Shown: positions 1 to 11,600 of the stretch, piece after piece
Layout: the number at the start of each line of letters is the position of its first letter
How positions within the stretch are numbered: position 1 is the stretch's first letter
Source of the DNA: Heterodera schachtii
Taxonomy: Eukaryota > Nematoda > Chromadorea > Rhabditida > Heteroderidae
Assembly: GCA_023374025.1 (NCBI GenBank)
Contig: SIJG01000028.1
Coordinates: forward strand, 606,116-670,115
Reading direction: 5' to 3'
Length of the DNA stretch: 64,000 nucleotides
Position numbers and translations under genes: made by a program
Notes under the pieces: generated by a model
What the model was told of the DNA's origin: nothing
Databases searched by the model: none
Seen by the model: only the letters and a program-made list of their open reading frames with translations

Positions 1-100
1 TTAAAATTAATTTAACTAAATTTAAAAATGTATAAATTTTTTTATTATTTATGCAAATTCACTTTTAATTTTTTTTTAAATCTATAAAATTATTATTTAG

Positions 101-2639
101 ATGTTTCTGAAAATTCGCTGAATTATTTTAAATACCTACGCGGCGAAATAAAGAAATGGAATCAAAAAATATATGAAGAAAAAAGAAAAGTGGAAATTAA
201 AAATGTAATATTTAAATGTTTTTTCATTTAATATTTTTCAATTTTAGAGCGGGAAAATAAATGATAAGCAATTGTATTTTCGAAAACAAAGTTTGAATCC
301 CTTCTCAATGATTTTTCGTGCTCAAAATCTAACAATTGGACAATTTTTTGTGCAGAAAATTCTCCAAAATGGTTCTGATGAACAATTGGGAGAAGTAATT
401 TTACTTATATTTTATGCTTTGTAAAAACATTTAAAAATTTGCCCTCCAAAAAGCAATTAAAAACCCCCAAAATTTGGAAAGGGAACAAAAATAAAGAAAA
501 TATTAATTTTTAAATCAAAAACGGAGCATGGGTGGCAGGCATCCCGAGGCCCCAAAAAGTTTACGAAAATTGAAAATCAGATTCTGAGGTCCATTTTTTT
601 GAAAGTCGGAATTCCGACCCCAAAAATGTCGGGAGTCGGAATTCCGTGCCATCCCTGATAAAGAGGATGAAAAAGAAAACTGAATCCAATTCGAATAGTA
701 GTGGACACTAGGGATTTTTCAAATATATTTAGTCGAATTTATTTTAATTTGGTGTCCACAAACCCGACAATTCGAACTATAAGCAATTAGTTTCAATTAA
801 TTAACAGATTGTAAAATCGCTGCAAGAGAAAGGGAAGGTGCTCGATCTGGTCAGATACGAAAACAAATTGAGCCATTATAACAATGTTCTTGTAAACATC
901 GGAATACAGCTGAAGCCAAAATTGGAATTTTTGAAAAATACATGCAATGATAATGTAATTTTATTATAATCAAATATTTAAATATAAAGTTGGGTTATCT
1001 TTGTAAATTAGTTAGTTTATTTTTATAAAATAACTCTCTAATAAGTTTAATAAATCACAACATTTTTTGGTTTTCTTAGGGAATTTGTCAAAAATATTTT
1101 TTAATTTTTTTTTAGTCAATTAACATTTACGGTGATCATGAACATATTTTGGACTTGATTGTACTCGATTTAAGCAAAGTGCAAGTCAAATTTATGGAAA
1201 GTGATATTACAAATGCAGCTCAACTGTGGACATTAGGTTAAATTATTTATGTGTGAAAATTGATTTTAATTGATAATTAAATAAAGAAAAAATTATTTTA
1301 AAATACATATGTACAAATAAATTGATTTAATGATTTTAATTTTTTTTTCCAGATAAACGTCCCATTATTCTCCAAACTTTGTGGGTCATCAGGCATGGCC
1401 ATCGACTGGACAATTTTGACAAAAGCTTATGTACTGGAGACGAATTGAAAAGGAATGACTTCCCATTGTCCCCGCTGGGCATTCAACAATCCCATGAATT
1501 GGGAAAACGGTGAATTATAAAAAATTAGAAACTAATTTAAATTTAATTAGCGCAATACATTTTGAAAAAATAATTTAAATTTAATTAGTTTTGAAAATGT
1601 TGCAATCAGCAAAATTTTTTCGTCTCCGTTTTCACGTTCCGTCGAAACCGCCAATGGACTTTTGGGCGGCGCTGAAGCAAAAAGACATGCAATTAGCATA
1701 AATATTGAGCCAGGATTGGCCGAGGTCGTCAACTTTAATTAAATTTTCATTTATTTTATTTATGTTTTGCCTTTTTTTAGCTTATTAAATTTTCATTTAT
1801 TTTATTTATGTTTTGCCTTTTTTTAGCTTCTTGTGCCTTGCTCATTTTTGCTTGATTATTACGAAGTGCCGAAATTGGTCGAAAACTTCCCGTTGATCAA
1901 TCCAAAATATTGGCCACTGTTTAATAAACGGTTTAATTTTGATTGCATTTTACAAAAAAAATTGTTCATCAATAAATTCAGAACTCTGTCGGCACTTCAA
2001 TCTGTGAATCAAGTGGAAGAAGAAGATTGTAAATGGGTCATTAAAAAAACAATTAGCCAAATATTGGCAGACAATAAAAATGGTAATTTATTTTAAAATA
2101 TGAGTAGGAAACCAATTTTCCACATAAAAAGTAAATTCGTAAATTTAGACCAAATATCACGAATTAAGCAAAAATAAGCCGTTTTATCTGTTTAACTTTA
2201 GCCATTTTTTTACTTATTGCCAATCAATTTCAAAAATTAAAAAATATTATTATAATTTTTGCTTCTTCATAAATTGCATTCTTTTAATGGCACAGCAAAA
2301 TTAAATAAGAAAATTTAAATTTACGATTTTTGGTCACAAATTTCGCCAAAAATTGAATCAATTTGTTTTCTTTGGTTTTTTAAATTGCTTTTCCAAGCTG
2401 AGCACATTGTTCTGTCCACTCATGGCGCATTCACCGCTTATCTTCACGAAATTTTGACGGGCGAATGGACAATTGTTGGGCAGTCAAGTGTCACAAAATT
2501 TGTGCGATATTATGACGAAAATGATGGCGAAAAAGATGCTGGTGCTAATTATGCCGATAAAATTATGGACAAATTGCGCATGGAATTCACCAGTGACGTC
2601 ACCCACCTAAGCGATCCGAACAACACGAGACCGTACTGA
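101..2639 (+). CDS. Histidine phosphatase superfamily (phosphoglycerate-mutase-like) protein, 3' part of gene
   Basis: Eight exons keep frame through every junction: 101-204, 248-394, 808-954, 1116-1236, 1353-1509, 1589-1724, 1827-2082 and 2398-2639 (stop TGA). The 5' end lies outside the window. The catalytic RHG motif is in LWVIRHGHRLD (exon at 1353). The fold continues with SPFSRSVETA (exon at 1589) and ends with the second catalytic histidine in LSTHGAF (last exon). This set of motifs is the branch-2-free, PGM/UBASH3-like type of histidine phosphatase; the substrate cannot be inferred. The roughly 170 residues before the domain are helical and not recognised. The intron before exon 7 has a 48-bp direct duplication that repeats its acceptor (about 1730-1826). 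Family assignment is firm; exact function is open. Confidence 0.87.
520..660. mobile_element. Possible short terminal-inverted-repeat element in an intron
   Basis: The stretch starts with CATGGGTGGCA and ends with TGCCATCCCTG, which are near-perfect inverted termini, and contains repeated GTCGGAATTCCG. It lies in the intron between exons 394 and 808. The termini resemble the hAT-like CAGGGATGGCA type, but I see no clean target duplication, so the assignment is tentative. Confidence 0.35.
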
Positions 2640-5391
2640 GCATTGGAGCGGAGGAAAGACGAGGAACCAACCCTAACCTGGAAAAGGGATACTGTGACTG
2701 TAACTTCTATTGGGATACTGTAACCATGATGGGCCACTAATGTAACATCATTTCTGTACGTAGACAGAGAGATTGACTCAGGCAAAAAAAAAGAGCGATG
2801 TGACCATTTAAAAGTTGCATTTGGACAGGTGGCATTTGACAGTGAAGTGATTTGGCCAGAATAACTTTTTCTTTATCAATCAAATCCGACAATCTTGGTA
2901 TCATATCAATCAGTAGCTTTATATGATTAGAAACAATTTTTAATTGGGCTCCAAAATCAAAAGTTAGCTTCTAAGCATGTGAGCTACCGAACATTTCTAA
3001 GTTTGTTGGATTCTATTGAAAATAAAAAATTATGGGACAAAACAACTTGGGTCCTCGTAGATCCGCGCCTGCACTGTCCAAATGTCCGGTCATAATTAAA
3101 TTGCAAATTGCCAGAGGCATAATCTCTGTGTCACTTACCATCTTTTTATTTTTCATATATTGTAAATGGCTTTTTTCTGTTTCATGGGTTTTCCATTTTT
3201 CTAATTGTCACAGCATAAAGGACAATTCTTTGGCTACAACAATTGAAAAAAAGAGAGCCTAATTATTCAACATGGGCCAAATCAAATTGATCCAATTTTA
3301 CGTAATTTTAACGACGAATAATTTATTGGAAGGTAAGGCGAGGGGATAAGGAAAAAAATGTGAATAAGAATTTTTGGATTAAAAACTTCAATTATTTACA
3401 TACACAAAAATATGGACTAAAACCATAATATATGTACAAAAACTCAAAAAAAAATTCAAAAATTAACCAAATCGAGACCAATGATCACCAAAATGACAAT
3501 GATAAATGAGTAAAATTTATTTTCCAAGACACAAAGACCAAAAATAAATTATTTTTAATTGATATTTTTCCGTTTGCTTTTTCTTTTTCAACAGTAAAAA
3601 ATGTTTTCATAAGGAAACTTTAAGAATTTTAATTCTGTATGTGATTCGATTAACATCTGTCAGCCAATTAATTACTTCACATTTTTCTACTTTTTGCCTA
3701 TTTTGGCGTTTTGCCGAAAATTTGTTAATAATAGTGCAATAAAACGAAAATACACCCCTAAAAATCGACCCGAAAATTTACAAAAATACACACCTAAGAA
3801 ATGAAAATTTTTCAAAAATTCATCTCCAAAATTTATTTATTTATTTTCTTGACAGGAATTTTGATTTAAAAATTATTTATCTCAATATTGATTTGGCCTA
3901 ATTTTTTTTTTTACTTTTTTTTGAATACATTTTGTTTTTACACCCCTAAAAATGAGGTTTTTTAGTGCCTATTTTCCATTTTTTAGAGCCTATTTTTGGG
4001 TTTTTTTAGAGCCTAGAGCCTATTTTGGCAGTTTTAGAGCATAAAAATCCCATCCCTAATTATTAATATAAAATTGAACTAAATTTAAAAAAATCAAATA
4101 TTTAAATTTTTTTAAAAATAATTTAGGTAAAATTTGATTACTTTTAAGCAAAGTTATACCATGGTTTGTCGAAAAAATCGCTAAAATGACGGATTTTACG
4201 AAACGACCCAGCACATAATACGAATATCTTCAGTTTTGTTCTTTGTATGACCTCCGACCCGGAATTTTTGAAGATTACGTGTGAAAGTGAGTCAGGTGGT
4301 GCCGAAAGGCGCCACTGAGAAAATTAAAAAACCGCCTGGGGATATGAAAATTTTAACGAGAATTGTTAACAGATTCTGATAAAAATATTAGAATTAAAAT
4401 GACAAATATTTACATTTATGAGCAAATCTTTTTACCAAATAAATATAAAAAAAAAATTGAATTTTGTTTCAAAATCAGGGTTGGTGACTCGAAATTAGAC
4501 TAACAAATTAGGATATCATCACATTGCTATTATGTAATTGTAAGCGGAAAGCAAACAAAAATAAAGACACGAAATTTTAATTATCAAAATTATATTTGTC
4601 GGACTCAAAACTAAGGGTTGAATATAGAGTTGAGCGGGACCGGGAATTTTGACAAAAACCGGGACCGGGAATTTTCGGGTTGAAAAACCGGGAATTTTTG
4701 GCTGGTAAAACGGGGAAAAACCCGGGATTAGTCCAGGTCCGGGTCAAAACTGGTCAAAACCGGGAGTTCGGTACTCAGTTGTAGGTGTTTTTTCAGTACC
4801 AGTCCCGGTCCCGTACAACTCTGGTTAGATATTCTAATTTTATAATTCCTACTTTTACCATCCATGGATTTTGCCTATTCTAAATTGAATGAAAATGCGA
4901 AAAATTGGAAATGAATTGTCAAAAAATAAATATTTACTTATTTGTTTTTAATTCATATTCAATTAGAATACAAATGCCATCTATTTTGCTTTCGAATTAT
5001 ATCAAAATATAAAATTTTGAGGCTTTTAAGTAAACCTATGTAATTGTTTTTCCATTTTCTAATCATTTAGTGAAAATTATCAAATGCAATTTCATCATTT
5101 TAAGGTGAGCGGCTATTCTCATAGGCTCCAAAATTTTCAAAAAAAAAAAATCCCTTATTCTAAAAATACATTTCGCCATAATATTGTTTTATTTTTCAAA
5201 TATTAATATTAGTGAATATAATTCCCACAACATTAAATGTAACATTACAGAAATTCTTCTGTTTCAGTTGATCCATTTATCTCTTTTAGATCAAAATTTC
5301 AATTTAAAAATAAATTAAAGTGGCGATTCTTTAAAAAAAAACATCATTGCATTTGCGTTTAACAATTTTCAATTTAAAATTTTCACTTTTT
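2640..5391. other. AT-rich intergenic region with dispersed repeats, no gene seen
   Basis: Between the convergent ends of the phosphatase gene and the minus-strand polymerase gene I find no supported exon. The region holds a copy of a dispersed repeat (about 3715-4055) whose sequence recurs inverted at 26980-27560 and, more diverged, at 30780-31090 and 40140-40450. It also holds a short inverted-repeat element (4625-4823). The rest is low-complexity A/T. Confidence 0.6.
4625..4823. mobile_element. Short hAT-like non-autonomous element
   Basis: Termini are inverted: the left starts TAGAGTTGAGCGGGACCGGG and the right ends with CCGGTCCCGTACAACTCTG. The flanking octamers are gttgaata (4617-4624) and gttagata (4824-4831), identical at 6 of 8 positions, consistent with an aged 8-bp target duplication. 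No coding capacity. The interior is a run of degenerate ACCGGGA repeats. Confidence 0.6.
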
Positions 5392-8300
5392 TCACCCCCT
5401 TTTCTCATAATTTGAACTCAATTGCACGTTTAATGAAGCATCCATCAAATTTTTCTTAATTCGATAAGCCCTCACAATGTCCGAGTCGAATTGCGATGAA
5501 AGCATTGAATTTAGTCTTTGGCTCCATTCTGCCCAATTTGTCTGCTGATTATAATTTATTTCCTCTGCTGATAAAAGATCTTCCGTTAAAATGTTGTCGT
5601 CTAATTCTATTCCGACCAGCCAAACTTTTCGATAAAATTGCCTAAAAATAAAATATGAAATGCCAAAAGTAATTTAAAAATGATCAGAGGACTTCGAATA
5701 ATCATTGAAATCAACGAAACAAATAAATTAATTTAATTAGAGTTCCCAGATGATAATTTCAAAAGCCTCATTTGGCAGACAAAAAACTTAAAAGTCGTAA
5801 AAACCAATTAAACAAAAACCTCAGCAAAAATGCCTAATTTTGAAAATTAGCCTCATTAGTGGTGATGGGATTTTATTTGCTATTAAAATGAATAAAAAAC
5901 ATCCTTTAAAAATCTATATAAATTTTTTTTAATACGACCTTAAAACCAAATTTGAAAATTAATCCGTTTAGTCTCACGAACTATGCCTTATTAATTTTTT
6001 TTTTTCTTAAACATTCTAGCGCTTTTACGTTAAATATTTATTTATTTAAACATTTGGCATTTTTTATAAATAAATTAATACATCCTTAATTATCAGCCTA
6101 TAAGCTAAAGTCTCTCTTATGAGATCACTGCTATTGGAAATGTAATAAACTTAAAAATGAATATTTGTTAATTAAAGTCAAATAAATTTTGACAAGAAAT
6201 AATTAAATTAAAATAATGTTGCCAATTAATCATCGCAAATTTGAATACAATTTTCTTAATTGGCACTTGCCTTTTTAGCCCATTATTTGTGCCGTTTTCG
6301 TTCTCAACTTCTTCAATGAATTGTTCATTTGCAATAATTTGTTTCCCATGGGCCAATCGGATGTGATCAAAGCGTTCAATGTCGATCAATAATTGGAGAC
6401 GAATTCGCGTCTCGGCATACCCACAAAAATCATCAAAATCCGCCATTGAAGCAGATTTGCAAGTGATGCGAATGTAATGGCCATACTGTAAAGTGAGGAA
6501 TGGATATAATTAGCAAATCATTAGTGAAATACCGTAATTCAAATAGTAATAAAGTGGAATACTGTAATTTTTTCAGTTTTTTGTGAGAAAAAAATGAAAT
6601 TTATAGTAATGTTAATTAGTTAATTACCTTTTCTTCAAATATTTGGCCTTTCAGCAAACTGTCCCATTTGTCTTCCCATGAAATTGTTAAATTTGCCCAA
6701 TTACGGATGGTTTCAGTCGCTAAATTAAAAAATCTATGTAAGAAAAAGACAGTTGATTTTTGGACGAAGATCTATTAATAAGCAATTTGTATCCGCGACG
6801 CCGACTTTGAAAATAATTGAATAATTTTGCCGGATTATTACGCATTTTTGGATTTTAATTGTTTTTTTAATATATGTTAAAAAATGCCATGAAAACGATG
6901 GCACATATCTAATGAATGCTACTGCGTCTCAATTCCCCCCTGCCTCAATTCTTTACCATTTTGCATTTCCCGCTGAATGATTGTGGCGCTGGATTTGTTC
7001 ATGTTAAACGTGGCATTCTGTTCAATGTGCCCCGGGGTGACAATTGGCAATGCCAACTCGGCTGCAAGGCCGCGCGTCGAATAAATCTCATTCCGTTTGC
7101 GCATTTCTTCTTTTGGGTTCCACCGAAGCGTAGACCACATTCTTGGCCAATCCGTCAGCTTTACGGGCGTTGGCCAAGGCCTAATTTTGAGGAAAAAAAG
7201 TTAAAATGAAATTTTAAAGCCGGATAATTAACAGCTAGATAAAATAAACGGAATAACCATGTTGAAAAGGTGTAAAAGAATTTCTCAAGAAGAAATGGCA
7301 TTGATGCCATTGGGTAAAGAAGCATCACTTTGGCCACAAGGATGGAAAGGCTGATGCCGTTGAAGAAGCCCAATTTGTTGTCATAAATGTGATGCTCTGT
7401 GATTTGTACAATGATTAATTAGGTAATTAGCTTAAACGTTTAACCACCCAATTATCGTTTTCTTTGCATTAATTACCTTTCGCCCACATTTTTATTGCCA
7501 ATAATAATGTGCAAAATGTGCTTTGTATGTGGCCTTCTTCTTGTGTACCCTTTTCTTTGGCTGTGAGTAAATTCAAAATAATTGTGCTCACTTCGAACCC
7601 TTAAAAAGAGCGATTTAAAATATTTAAAATAAAATTAATTCCCAAAATTAATGGATTAGAATTTTTGGTCTCGGTCTGATCACCTGCAAGCGATCGGAGC
7701 CTCGTCGTCAGCTCCGTAACAACGGAATACGGCACCAAATCTACGCCGGTTGAAGCCCTCGGCTGCTGTGAATTGGCCATTTCCTGGTCAATTTGATTGG
7801 CCATACGAAATGACAATGCGTCACTTTGTGCATAATTAATTGGACCTCTCAATTGGAAAATTGCATCATATGCGCTAAGGGATGTAAAGCTGATATCAAG
7901 ATCGATGGAAATGTTTCTGGTTGGATCAATTGCCAATGTTAGGCCAATGATCGGCACCCATGCATCCCGAATCCGGCTGATTTTAACCAAATTTGGCATC
8001 TAAAATGTTAAATATATTCCCATATTTAATTCTTTAGGTTCTCGAAAAGAATATTTTTGAAAATTGAAATGAATCTCCGTTCACAATTACTCACTTTTTA
8101 AATATAAAATTCTAGTTCAAATACTTGCAAAATCGGAATTATGCACTTTGATTAAAAAATAATTTATTTTTAATTTTAGACAATGCCAAAACTTAAGTGC
8201 CAAAACGTAGACTTTTTTCTTTGCTAATTATTTCAATAGCATAATTTAAACTTTACAAACATAAAACATTCATTATTAATTAAATATTAACATACAAATT

Positions 8301-8684
8301 CGAAATTTGACTTTCAAACTCACAAGGCAAAGTTTGCAAAACAATGAATTATCCTTACAAATCCTTTTGTCGGCATTTTTAAATTCACATTTTGCACTTC
8401 CAAAAAATCCAACAAGGCCCAAAGTAAGCGAGTCGGGTACGACACAAATGGCATCGATGTCCGCATCATTAGTCAAAGCGCCAAACTGATAGGAGCCGGT
8501 CAAGACTAATTTGGCAGCAATATACTAAAAAAAATGAAAAAAAACATCAATTAAACAGTGATTTTTTGAAATGACCGACCCATTTTCTGACACTTATTTC
8601 TATTTGCTTAAGGGCATGATCAATTCTTGCTCTCCGATCATTGTCGATGAGTCCATAACCGTTTTTTAACAAAAATTCTGATAA
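5392..8684 (-). other. Poly(A) polymerase catalytic and C-terminal domain (exons 12-20 of the large gene)
   Basis: This part alone would make a normal poly(A) polymerase core of about 555 residues, close to the nucleotidyltransferase-central-RNA-binding span of animal nuclear PAPs. Family features in order: the helix LSEFLLKNGYG before the active site, the GS motif, the DID pair, the third Asp, AIKMWAK, LGFFNG, YPMASMP, WPTPVKL, PIVTPGHIEQNATFNMN (matching the MPIITPAYPQQNSTYNVS region of vertebrate PAP) and WLVGIEL near the end. Known family role: template-independent addition of AMP to RNA 3' ends, normally in the nucleus. No key residue is visibly lost. Confidence 0.9.
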
Positions 8685-11600
8685 CTAAAGCAAAATAATA
8701 ATAATAATTAAAAAGGCAATTAAGTCGGCAATAATTTAATTTTATTTTTCATTTACCAATTTAGTTTTTTCAATTCCATCACTTTGATTCGGTTGTTCAT
8801 TTCCGTTTTCATTTAAAGCCTTAATTTCTTGTAAATGCAATGAATTTGCAGAAAATTCTATAAAAGTTGGATCTATTCTCATTAAAGTTGCCAATTCGTT
8901 GCCAAATTTTGTATCTAAAATTAAAAGTATCAAAAAATTTGTTTTAATTTTTGCATTTTACTCTTTCGAATTTGATTCATTAACTCCAAAAAATGGCTAC
9001 TAAATTTGTCAAACTTGTCCAAATTATCAAATGGATGGCCCAGCATTGTCTTAATGATCGTTTCCCAATTTTCGGCATTTAATTTGTCGTTTAAATTACA
9101 CTCAAAATTTGTTTGTTTATCGCTTTTTTCAGATAAAATTGCGATGGCCATTTTCCTCAAATTGATTTGCTTCTCCACAAAATCCAGCTTCGTTTCATCA
9201 TCATTTTCGTCTTCGTCATCAGCCAACGTCCAATTGATAATGTCCAAATATTTTTGTACCATTTTAAATTGTTTCCACAAATTTTTCCGTAGAATTTTCA
9301 TGCCAAATTTATCTTCTATATTTTTGCCATGAACTGGCGAAGTTGCCATTGTTTTTGGGTTCTTGAAAACCTTTGTTAGATAATTTTTTCTCGGCGTATT
9401 TTCAAAACTCCGATCGCTTTTGGCCGGAGAATTCTGATTTTTGATGGCCAAATGCTCAAAACTCCGATCACTTTTGGCCGGAGAATTCTCAAAACTCCGA
9501 TCACTTTTGGCAGGAGAATTCTGATTTTTGATGGCCAAATTCTCAAAAATCCGATCACGTTTGGCAGGCGTATACATATTCTCGATCGGCGAATTCTCAA
9601 GATTCCGATCACTTTTGGCCGGAGAATTCAGGTTTTTGATCGTCGATTTCTCAAAGGACTGATCACTTTTGATTATCTTTTGCCAATTCTGTTGGAGTTT
9701 CTTATTCATCGATTTGGAAAGCACAACAATTCTGTGACCATTATGATAAAATTTGTTGATCAATTTCACACGATGATCAATTTCATTGATAAAACATCCG
9801 ATTGTGATAATTTTTTGCATCATTGGACTTGGATTTACAAATAATTTTTGGAATGATTTGACAAGAAATTTGTCCTCCACAAAGAGTCGCCATTGCAATT
9901 CATTTTTCTCGTCTAAATATTTTTATTGTATTTTTTAAAATTATTTAATAATTTTTATTATTACCAATTAATCCGATGCTTTCAAATTCTTTTTGTTCAT
10001 CTCCATCATTTTTGTTGCTCTTTTTTAATTTTTTGGCTTTCTTTTCATTTTGCAAAATTGTTTCTTTAATTTCATTTTTCTGATCAGTGACGGCATTATC
10101 GTTAATTTTTTGCTCAATTTGGTGTTTTTTCTTTTCTTTTTCTAATTTTTCATTGCATTCATTTTCAGTTGGCCTAATGACTGTTTTTTCTTTTTTCGTT
10201 TTTGGTGTTTTGGGGGCATTATCGTCATTTGGCATTTTGTCATTTTTTTTATTTTTTGGTGTTCGACTGCCTTTTTCATTTTCTTTTGGCTTAATGCTTG
10301 CACGTTTTTCTTTTTCATGTTTTGGTTTTTCCACTTTGTTTTTCTTTACCTTTTGGTTACTGGCGCTTTTTTTTGCTTTTTCCATGCAAATTTCATCCGA
10401 TTTTGGCATTATGCCATTTTCACACTCATCAGCAGAAAGATGTGATTTTTCATCCAAATTTACCGACAAATTCGATGACTCTGTTGGCGTTTTGTGAGGA
10501 CCGTCCGTTAACTCTCCTTTCAATTGCTTCTTCCTGTCTCCTTTTTTTCTCCGCTCACTACTTTTTGTGCCATCTTTATCGTCCTTTTTTGCCATTTTCC
10601 CCTTTTTGTCTGTGTCCCCAAAATTCAAAAATGCCATCGTTGCATCCAAATCAAATGGCTTCTCCTCCTCCTCCTTCGCCTCCTTTTCCTTATCAATTTC
10701 CTCACTTTTACGAATATCCTCCAAAATTTCACTTGGATTCATATAAATGGCATGAATATGTGTGCCATCCACTGAATATCCGTCAAAATTTGGCAATTTC
10801 CCAAAACAATCGTTTGCCTTGCGGTTAATTTCATCGGCATTTTCTTCGCCCACAAATTCGGCCACTCGTTTTAATGTTTCTTTTGATGTTACTTAATTAT
10901 TTTTTTAATGGACTGCCAAGGATATTAACAATTATTGGCGCGAAAGTCCGTATTTAAAATATTTAATTTGTTTTTTTTGTAAATTTATTAAACTGCGGGT
11001 TTAGAATCTTTCTAAGAAGACATTAAAATAGTACATTTTACGGTTTGATTTTTATTTTTTTGATCCTTGAAATGGGCCTCGAAAAAACATGTACCAGATG
11101 TTTTGTTCCGGAAGCCCAAAATAAAGGCATTGTTTAAAAATTTACAAAAATTAAATATGGGAATAAAGATGGGCTGCAAAACGAAGAAGCTAACAATTGG
11201 CAGTTTAGGAATTACGCAGACAAAAAACTCACCTTTTACAAATTTGGCATTGAACTCGTTGCATTGGCTAACATAATCTCTAAGGCGATTAAAATGCATT
11301 TGCTGAAGCCATTGCTCAAAGTCCGGCTCAACTTGGCCGTCCCGTGCCATGGCTTTTCGTCGAATGTCGTACAATTCCCTGTCCAAAGTGCCGAAAGGCG
11401 GTGCCGTTCTGTTGGGCTGCTGAAGGCGTTGAAGCCGTTTGCTGCGCAACTCAATTTTCAGATTCGCATCAGTCATTTGTCGTTTTTGTTCAGCAAATTT
11501 TTTCGACTCTTGTAACAAAATGCCAATTTCTTGCCTAATTTTTGCCAATTCTTCCCGCTCATTTTCCTTTTCAATGTCAAACAGTTTGTCGTACGTCATT

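Noticed and set aside
3032..3262. 76-codon plus-strand frame with a hydrophobic stretch
   Set aside because: No splice partners, no recognisable motif, and composition is like the surrounding AT-rich DNA.
10087..10828. Plus-strand frames of 83-176 codons rich in Phe/Ser
   Set aside because: Antisense of the Lys/Glu-rich exon 9965-10891, where AAA/GAA codons read as TTT/TTC.
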